Positions 57,457 through 64,000 of a DNA stretch of 64,000 nucleotides are shown here, piece by piece (positions within the stretch are counted from its first letter, which is position 1; each line of letters opens with the position of its first letter). Made by a program: the position numbers and the translations under genes. The stretch is from JAEUIE01 sp047602475 (GTDB lineage Bacteria; Planctomycetota; Planctomycetia; Gemmatales; HRBIN36): NCBI GenBank assembly GCA_047602475.1, contig JASGHE010000002.1, positions 1,550,001-1,614,000 of the forward strand, written 5' to 3'. The notes under the pieces are model-generated. The model was given only the letters and a program-made list of their open reading frames with translations, was not told the origin of the DNA and ran no database searches.

Positions 57457-57542
57457 GGCGCTGTGGTGGAATCGGCAGACACAAGGGATTTAAAATCCCT
57501 TGGACCGTAAGGTCCGTGTGGGTTCAAGTCCCACCAGCGCCA
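57457..57542 (+). tRNA. tRNA-Leu (anticodon UAA)
   Basis: The acceptor stem GGCGCTG pairs with CAGCGCC, and A is the discriminator. The anticodon stem AGGGA/TCCCT encloses loop TTTAAAA, so the anticodon is UAA. The long variable arm (TGGACCGTAAGGTCCG) and the T-arm GTGGGTTCAAGTCCCAC fit a class II leucine tRNA. CCA is not encoded. A36-A37-A38 is the MiaA recognition motif. Confidence 0.95.
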
Positions 57543-57546
57543 CTGG

Positions 57547-57900
57547 TTAGTTGTTGAATTCAGGCAGAACCTCGAGGCCTTTTCGCAGCTTTTCGATGCT
57601 TCCCAATTGCTCGGCCAATTTGTCGACTTCAGCGAGCTTGTTCTGGACAGCCTTCAAGCCGCCTGCTTCGCTGACCAGGGTTTTTACCTTGCGAAGGTCT
57701 TCGATCGTGAAGTTGGACTTGTCGCCGCCCACTCGCTTGAATCGGGCCTTTTGATTGGCAATATCCTGGCTGGAACACTTGATGCCCTTGCTAGAGAGCA
57801 TCTCAGCGAGCTCACGATTCTTCAAGTGTGGATGGGACTTCAGCGCATCTCGAATGGCCTGTGCCTTTTCGCCACGTCCTGGTTTGCTACCTTTGCTCAT
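57547..57900 (-). CDS. Small basic helical protein of unknown function
   Basis: 117 residues. The N-terminal half (AIRDALKSHPHLKNRELAEMLSSKGIKCSSQDIANQKARFKR) resembles a helix-turn-helix or winged-helix fold. The second half is a helical coiled region (LKAVQNKLAEVDKLAEQLGSIEKLRKGL). It may bind nucleic acid. It is convergent with the tRNA gene, 4 bases away. Confidence 0.65.
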   Translation of the reverse strand: MSKGSKPGRGEKAQAIRDALKSHPHLKNRELAEMLSSKGIKCSSQDIANQKARFKRVGGDKSNFTIEDLRKVKTLVSEAGGLKAVQNKLAEVDKLAEQLGSIEKLRKGLEVLPEFNN

Positions 57901-57967
57901 GACAGCCTCGTTTCATTTTCGATGAAGAATAGTGGAACATACATACCATGTAATAGTATTCACTGTT

Positions 57968-58012
57968 CAATATGTCTACATATTTCAGTGACAATATGTG
58001 CAAATATGCAAC
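57968..58012. promoter_or_regulatory. AT-rich direct repeats upstream of the archease-rtcB operon
   Basis: CAATATGT occurs at 57968-57975 and 57992-57999, 24 bases apart, each followed by CATAT/AAATAT. The spacing of about two helical turns suggests a regulator site. No RtcR-type activator gene is in the window. Confidence 0.35.
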
Positions 58013-58160
58013 AGTTTTGCTCAAGCCCATCCATACAATTGTCAAAAATAGCCAATTACTGATATCTGATGGTTGATGTTCATTCTCGGCATGAACTTAA
58101 TGTCTTTGGCGAACATTTGGCATTGGTGACGGATCATACCAGGCAGGGAATGAGTTAAAC

Positions 58161-58574
58161 ATGCACGAAGTCTTTGAACATACTGCTGATCTAGGGCTGC
58201 GGATTCGGAGCGGAACCCTCGTTGATCTCTTTACCGAGGCTGGGACAGCGTTGTTTGAATTGATGGTTGAGAACATAAGTGACGTTCAGCCAGTTGTACA
58301 ACGTCAAATACGAATCGTCCAAGCAGAGATAGAGTTATTGTTCTTTGATTGGCTCAATGAACTGCTTTATCTCTCTGATTCCGAACAGTTAGTTCTCTGC
58401 CGATTTGCGGTTGGTATTAGCCATAACTTACTCGAAGCGACCGTTTGGGGTGAACCCCGTGACGAATCGAGGCATCAGTTAGATCACGAAGTGAAGGCTA
58501 TCACTTATCATCAACTCAAGCTGTTGCAAGAGCCGGATGGTCAATGGCTGGCCGAAGCAATTCTCGATATTTAG
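58161..58574 (+). CDS. Archease (RtcB activator)
   Basis: 137 residues. FEHTADLGLRIRS near the start is the HTAD-G archease signature with its metal ligands. DFFD-like FFDWLNELLYLSDSEQLV lies near residue 58-75, and HEVKAITYHQLKL carries the remaining ligands. It speeds guanylylation of RtcB and its turnover. Codon usage is more AT-rich than rtcB (many TTA, ATA and AAT), so it may have a different history. The gap to rtcB is 23 bases. Confidence 0.9.
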   Translation: MHEVFEHTADLGLRIRSGTLVDLFTEAGTALFELMVENISDVQPVVQRQIRIVQAEIELLFFDWLNELLYLSDSEQLVLCRFAVGISHNLLEATVWGEPRDESRHQLDHEVKAITYHQLKLLQEPDGQWLAEAILDI

Positions 58575-58597
58575 TCACAATGAAGAAGGAACAGATC

Positions 58598-60064
58598 ATG
58601 GCCAAGGAACATTACAGGGGGCCGCTCGAACGTGTGAGCGATTATCTCTGGCGCATCCCCAAAAGCTATCGGCCTGATATGCATGTCGATGGTCTGATCT
58701 TCGCTGACGATGAATTGATCGATCACATTCGTGCTGACACTGCCCCGGAACAAGTCGCTAACGTGGCCACGCTACCAGGGATTCAACATGCCTCGCTGGC
58801 GATGCCTGATATTCACTGGGGCTACGGCTTCTGCATTGGCGGGGTTTGCGCCACCGATCCGCTCGAAGAGGGAGTTATCTCCCCCGGTGGCGTGGGCTAC
58901 GACATCAACTGTGGCGTCAGGCTGCTCCGTTCCAATCTGAACTTTGATGACGTACGTCCCCATCTTCGCAAGCTGGTCGAACACCTGTTCAACAACGTGC
59001 CAGCCGGCGTGGGCAAGACGGGCAAGTATAGCTTCAAGCGTGATGAGTTGCGGCAACTCATGCTCGAAGGCTCCAGTTACCTCATCAAGCGGGAACTGGC
59101 GACGGAGAGCGATATTGAACACACCGAAGGCCGTGGCTGCCTCGATGGTGCTGAGCCGGGGTTTGTCAGTGATCGTGCTCTCGATCGTGGTGCCCAGCAG
59201 TGCGGAACGCTCGGTTCGGGCAACCACTTCCTCGAAGTGCAGGTCGTGGATCAGATTCACGATGCCCAGGCTGCCCAGACCATGGGTCTCTTCGAGAGCC
59301 AGGTGGTGGTGATGATCCACAGCGGCTCCCGCGGGCTGGGGTATCAGGTCTGTGATGATGCCCTCATGTCCCTGCGTGGCGTGCCGGAGAAGTACGGGAT
59401 CGCCCTGCCTGATCGTCAGTTAGCCTGTGCCCCGGTTCATAGCCAGGAGGGGCAGAAGTATCTTGGTGCGATGCGGGCGGCGGCGAACTTTGCCTGGTGT
59501 AACCGCCAGCTTTTGATGTGGCAGGCGAGGGAAGCCTTTGAAGAGGTGCTGGGCCAGCCTTGGGAACGGCTCCAGATGTCGCTGGTTTACGATGTTGCTC
59601 ATAACATTGCCAAACTTGAAGAGCACAGCGTGGGGGCGACCAAGGCGAAGAAGGTCTGGGTACATCGCAAAGGGGCGACTCGCGCCTTCCCGGCGGGGCA
59701 TCCGGAAGTGCCCAGCATGTATCGTCAGATCGGTCAGCCGGTGATTATTCCGGGAGATATGGGTCGGGCCAGTTGGGTGTTGGTTGGTCAGCCGGGCAGC
59801 ATGGAGAAGTCGTTCGGAACGACGTGCCATGGGGCAGGGCGGTGCATGAGCCGTACCGCGGCGATCAAGCACGCTCAGGGTCGGCGGATCGACAAGGAAC
59901 TGGAAGCCCGTGGCGTGATTGCCCGTGCTCGAAGCTGGAAGGGTTTAGCGGAAGAGCAGCCCGATGCTTACAAGGACGTTGATCTCGTCGTCGAGGTGGT
60001 TCACAAGGCGGGCATCTCGAAGAAGGTGGCTCGTCTGCGGCCTATCGGCGTGATCAAGGGTTAA
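58598..60064 (+). CDS. rtcB: RNA-splicing ligase RtcB
   Basis: 488 residues, counting from 58598, where AAGGA precedes the ATG; a start six codons upstream is weaker. It joins RNA ends with 2',3'-cyclic phosphate or 3'-phosphate to 5'-OH using GTP. Motifs in order are SPGGVGYDINCGVRLL (Mn2+ Asp/Cys), GTLGSGNHFLEVQ, IHSGSRGLGYQVC and SFGTTCHGAGR, where H411 is guanylylated. It probably repairs cleaved tRNA or rRNA. Convergent with the PSD1 gene, whose stop is 8 bases away. Confidence 0.94.
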   Translation: MAKEHYRGPLERVSDYLWRIPKSYRPDMHVDGLIFADDELIDHIRADTAPEQVANVATLPGIQHASLAMPDIHWGYGFCIGGVCATDPLEEGVISPGGVGYDINCGVRLLRSNLNFDDVRPHLRKLVEHLFNNVPAGVGKTGKYSFKRDELRQLMLEGSSYLIKRELATESDIEHTEGRGCLDGAEPGFVSDRALDRGAQQCGTLGSGNHFLEVQVVDQIHDAQAAQTMGLFESQVVVMIHSGSRGLGYQVCDDALMSLRGVPEKYGIALPDRQLACAPVHSQEGQKYLGAMRAAANFAWCNRQLLMWQAREAFEEVLGQPWERLQMSLVYDVAHNIAKLEEHSVGATKAKKVWVHRKGATRAFPAGHPEVPSMYRQIGQPVIIPGDMGRASWVLVGQPGSMEKSFGTTCHGAGRCMSRTAAIKHAQGRRIDKELEARGVIARARSWKGLAEEQPDAYKDVDLVVEVVHKAGISKKVARLRPIGVIKG

Positions 60065-60071
60065 CGTAACA

Positions 60072-63002
60072 TCATGGCACAAAGATAAACTCTTTGCTGC
60101 AGAACAGGGCATGGGCCAACTCGGTCCATGCCTTTTTTCTTCCACGTCCTTTTGCTCATCAATAAATCTTTGGGCGATCTGTTGTTCTTCGGTCGTCGGC
60201 TTTCGTCCAAAGGCTGCCCGGTACATGACTTCAATTCTAGTGTCAGTTTGGGGATACTGTTTGAGAAGAGAGTATGCCCAGTGCTTAGCCTGCTCCTTGA
60301 CGAGTGGATCGTTCATTAGTGCCAGGCTCTGTGCGGGGATGTTCGAGACAGAGCGTTTGCCGATAGCGGTGAAGGGGGTGGGGAAATCGAACGAGGTGAA
60401 GAGTGGAGACAGGAAGTTGCGGCGAACGCTGAGATAGATGCTTCGCCGGCCTTCACCATCGAGCGGACCGGAGGCGCTGGGGCGACCTCGGCCTTGCATG
60501 TAACTGGTTAGATAGGGCATCACGCCAGCTTCGACGGGGCCTTTCTTCAATTGGCCCGATATCGACAGCATCGCATCACGGATCGCTTCCGCTTCCAGTC
60601 TGCGAAGTGGCATGCGGGTCAGCCAGCGGTTCTGCGGATCGAGCTTCATTGTTGCTTCGTTCTGGTTCGTGCTGGATTGGCGATAGGTGCGGCTGAGTAC
60701 CATCTCCCGGTGCAGTTTCTTCAGCGACCAACCGTTCTTGGCGAACCAGTCAGCGAGGTAGTCGAGCAGTTCCGGATGGCTGGGTTCCTCGCCCATGTGG
60801 CCGAGGTCATCGACGGTACGCACCAGTCCCTGGCCAAAGTGGTGCTTCCAGATTCGGTTGACGATGACACGGGCGATGAACGGGTTCTGCTTCGGATCAA
60901 CAAGCCTTTGAGCGAGTTCGAGGCGCCCCGAACCGGAGCCGATCTTCAGCGGTTCCGTTCCACAATAGATAGGCATGGCCCCCCGTGGTGCCATCTCGCC
61001 GGCTATGTTATGGTTGCCCCGGATGAAAACAGGTTCATCGTGCCCGGTGCCATCGGCGGTGGCGAGGGCATAACGGGGAGCGGTTATCTGCTTTTCAATC
61101 TTTTGTCTTTGTTCCGATGCCTTATTCCAATCGTTATTCTCGGTTAGAGGCAGGTGGTATGTAGTCAATTCCTGATTATCCAGATCAGTATTGCTGGGCG
61201 GTTCTCTTTCAAGACTGCTAACCATTTGGCGTACTTGCAACCACGCAGTATTGCCGGGCGCAAATCGGGGCCCTGGCTTGGATCTATTGGACCCCCATCG
61301 AGGAACTCGCCGTAAGCTTGCCTGCCTTTCCACATGTTCAAATCAAAGGTATACCATCTAGCTTCCGGCCTGTTGATGACTTTGCGCAGGCTGCCGTATA
61401 TTGGGTCACGAACGACGTTGAAGCCGTCAACAATGATTCGGATGCGACTGCCAAAACCTGCGGCCTGGATATGCAGATACCTTTGATCAATCTGGAAAGA
61501 TTGCGTGCGCAATGCCCCTTCAAGCACCACACTGAGAAGTCCGCTATCCCAGGAATGCGCAGGCACATACCGAATCAGACGTTGCATCGTTGTCCTGTAG
61601 TAATAGAGAGCAACACTTGGTTGTTCACTTCGATGCCATGCCAATCCTTGTGTAGTTGCGGTTTCTAGGTTGTGTATCTGATACCTGGTGTCAATCAGTT
61701 GTTGTGGAAGTGCGTCAGTTTTTAACTGTTTATGAGCAGCTTCTTCCAGTACCTTGTGACATTTCCTTAGTTCTCGCATCAACTCAGCAGCGTCGATGGG
61801 GTCATCAATACTGGCCTGCTGGTAGCGTGAACTCGCCAGCACGCCGTACAGCGAATAGTAGTCACGAGTGGCGATGGCATCGAACTTGTGATCATGGCAA
61901 CGGGCGCAGGCGATGGTCTGGCCCAGGAAAGCTTTGCCGATCACGTCGATCTGGTTATCGATCCGGTCAGCCTGTTCCTGACGGACATCGACGGGAGCCT
62001 GTTTCGCCTCGCCAAGCCAGAGGAAGGCCGTGGCCTGGATCGATTCGTTCCAGCGTTCCTTGTGATTCATGCGAGGCTCTGGCAATAGGTCGCCGGCCAG
62101 GTGTTCCACGACGAACTGATGATAGGGCACATCATCATTAAGAGCTCTGATGACATAGTTGCGATACCGCCAGGCGTTGGAGAGATCAAAGTCGAACTCG
62201 TGGCCCATGGTGTCGGCATAGCGCATCAGGTCGAGCCAATGGCGGGCCCAGCGTTCGCCATATTCGGGGCGGGCCAGGAGTTGATCGACGACTTTTTCAA
62301 AAGCTGCCGGGGACTGATCTCTTTCGAAGGCCTCGATCTCGGTGATCGTCGGCGGCAAGCCGATCAGATCGAACGTGACGCGGCGAAGCCAGGTGCGTTT
62401 GTCGGCTTCGGCGCGCCGTGGAGATCAAGAACCTTCCATTTCGCCTGGATAAAAGGATCGATAGACGTGATGGGCCATTTGGAATCTGCAATCGTCGGCA
62501 CGCTTACGGCACGAATGGGCTGGTGGCTCCAGTATTTCAGTCGTTCCTTGAGATCAAACTTGGCCGGCGAACTGGTGAGAGTGTTGGGGGCTGAGTCATT
62601 TGGTAATGCTGCGCCGTCTTCGATCCATCGCTTGACCTGGTCAATCTGTTCCGCTGCCAGCTTGCCTCGGGGCGGCATGCGGAGTTGATCATCCTGATAC
62701 GAAACGGCCTTGTAGAGCAGACTCTCCCCAGGATGGCCTGCCTTGATAATGCTTCCCGAATCGCCGCCTTTCTTGATGGCAGCTGATGAATCCATTCGAA
62801 GCCCACCCTTTTGCTTTTGCGGGCCGTGGCAACTTATGCATTGCTGGACGAATAAAGGGCGGATATGTTTTTCGAAGTAATTGGCATTCTCATCGACGGC
62901 CCGATCAACTTCTAATGATGGAATCAACTGAGACGTTGCCGAGGAATTCAGCAATGCCAACGCGGTTAACAGGATGAACGGAATCAGTATTGTGAAACGC
63001 AT
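60072..63002 (-). CDS. Planctomycete cytochrome C / DUF1549 / DUF1553 (PSD1) protein, three frameshifts
   Basis: About 976 residues. Signal peptide FTILIPFILLTALALLNSS. CISCHG and CARCHDHKFD are heme-binding CxxCH motifs. DUF1549 (WARHWLDLMRYADTMGHEFDF) and DUF1553 (FIARVIVNRIWKHHFGQGLV, LADWFAKNGWSLKKLHREMV) follow. Breaks near 62406 (a missing G), 61269 (a missing C in the CCCC) and 60135 (a missing A in a six-A run) divide it into pieces. All family blocks are kept in order, so these are probably sequence errors. The normal end is the stop at 60072-60074. Such proteins are abundant in planctomycetes, but the reaction is unknown. Confidence 0.82.
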
Positions 63003-63114
63003 AAATCGGTAATCAGGGAGGAATCGGGGCAGGAACTATCATACTGCTATTCAACGAAGGTGAGCAACAGGAAAGAGAACGATCAGTCTGGCTAAGAGCG
63101 CAACTCACACTCCT

Positions 63115-63177
63115 GTAGCGGAACTCGCCCAGAGTTCCGTCTGAGATCATGCACGGAAGTCTGGCGACTTCCGCTAC
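63115..63177. repeat. Inverted repeat GTAGCGGAA...
   Basis: 63115-63139 and 63154-63177 pair with a few mismatches around a 14-base loop. The two arms read GTAGCGGAACTCGCC and the complement of GTAGCGGAAGTCGCC. It lies in the gap upstream of the PSD1 gene and downstream of the PilZ gene. Confidence 0.65.
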
Positions 63178-63195
63178 ACTGAAATGAGAACGGTA

Positions 63196-63907
63196 CTAGA
63201 ACTTCAAACCAATATCATACATGCCGGTAGAAAGTGGTTCGCAGCGCTGCACTTTGGCGGGAAGGACAATCGACCCGAATTCATGGGTGTGAATCTGGAC
63301 AATGCAATCGCCGGAGGCAAATTCGGCGGGGGCAAAGACCCGGATGCCGGTGGTGCTGATGTCGCGGGAACTACAGATCATCGGCTCGCCGATGTTGTTC
63401 ACGTAGATGGGATAGAGATAGACTTTCGATTCAAACCGATATCTTTCGGCGATTCTCGTTTCATTCTTGGCAAGCAGGTAGGTCCGTAAGCTGCAAAGCA
63501 GAGCCGGGACCACAATTTCCAGACGATCGCGTTCGTTTTCAGGCTTGGCGTCGGTATAGCAGATGCGAATCTCGACTTCAGTCTGTTTAACATTCGATTC
63601 CTTGGGGGGATACAGTCGAATGCGAATTTCGATGAACTCTGATTTCCGGCCAAGCATCTTCTGCCAGAATCTTCTGTCGCATACGAATGTGGTAGACGTA
63701 CTCATGCGTTTCGTCATTCACTGAAGCCAGTTGGGCATTCCATTCGTGAGCGAACCCTTCCAGTTTGTTGATAGCAAGTCCGCCCGGCAACCAAGCTGCG
63801 CAGCGGTGGAGCACTACGCCATGATCATCCACCATGAAACGAATGGCCTGATCCTGGTTGTAGACCGTTCTCATGGCGACGACCTGAATCAGTCGCGACA
63901 GAATCAT
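63196..63907 (-). CDS. PilZ-domain protein, frameshifted near 63680
   Basis: The C-terminal part (about the last 90 residues) is a PilZ domain: RYRFESKVYLYPIY..., DISTTGIRVFAPAEF and a final GMYDIGLKF. PilZ domains usually bind cyclic di-GMP through RxxxR and (D/N)xSxxG; here the start reads RIAERYRFE and the second DISTTG. The N-terminal part lies in the next frame (63907-63587) and passes into it near 63680. The true start may lie beyond 63907 because the frame stays open to 63990 with coding-like sequence. The domain before PilZ is not recognised. Confidence 0.7.
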
Positions 63908-64000
63908 GTCAATTTCATCATGAGGGATGACAGGTATCGTTTCGCCCGTCAGTAGTAGAGATGAATCAGCGGTGATGGGATCGAGCAGCTTTCATCCGAT

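Overview
The window reads as chromosomal DNA of a planctomycete, probably of the Gemmatales/Gemmataceae type. The support is indirect but consistent. There is a cytochrome-C/DUF1549/DUF1553 (PSD1) protein, a sulfatase, a tricorn-type protease, a lone ECF sigma factor, a DUF4392 protein, and three proteins with PEP-CTERM sorting tails. GC content is moderate. Almost everything is housekeeping or exported-protein coding. I see no prophage, integrase, insertion sequence or CRISPR array.

Layout. 1-4144 (+): tail of a PIN toxin, an Lhr-like helicase with the PdeM phosphoesterase, and a membrane protein. 4342-9990: an outer-membrane-like protein (-), a twin-domain M16 protease (+) and an ECF sigma factor (-), separated by palindromic repeats. 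10327-14576 (+): two PEP-CTERM surface proteins. 14648-21999 (-): a tightly packed run TPR, CoA-transferase A, pabA/trpG, moeA, lnt, rluA-type, DUF4392, maoC. 22151-26562 (-): zinc-ribbon protein, exported hydrolase, TIGR01777 protein. 26753-30558 (-): dnaG-rpoD macromolecular-synthesis operon. 30741-34736: msrB facing a tricorn protease. 35203-40895: BON protein, PEP-CTERM metzincin, acyl-CoA dehydrogenase, TPR protein, membrane protein. 40965-45143 (+): hpd, a coiled-coil VWA protein and a secreted protein. 45353-51126: MazG-like and RimI (+), valS with a DUF4160/DUF2442 pair (-), and a coiled-coil/PIN toxin-antitoxin pair (+). 51170-57900: oligopeptidase B, sulfatase, DCC-family protein, YhaM-like nuclease, miaA, tRNA-Leu(UAA) and a small helical protein. 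58161-60064 (+): archease-rtcB RNA-ligation operon. 60072-63907 (-): PSD1 protein and a PilZ protein.

Two features dominate the sequence beyond its genes. First, at least ten genes, including the essential rpoD, dnaG, valS and lnt-linked moeA, are split by single-base shifts. Most shifts lie on short homopolymers and the protein reads through perfectly in the next frame. This looks like uncorrected consensus error rather than biology, so such genes are given here as one entry with the break stated. Second, the genome carries several families of short palindromic repeats between genes. One family has entered the valS coding sequence in frame at two sites, and another supplies the last codons of lnt.

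No complete undescribed system is evident. The best leads are the in-frame palindromes and extra domains of valS, the DUF4160/DUF2442 pair riding directly behind valS, the PEP-CTERM variants with acidic tails, and the paired AGTA-loop hairpins near 4.2 kb.
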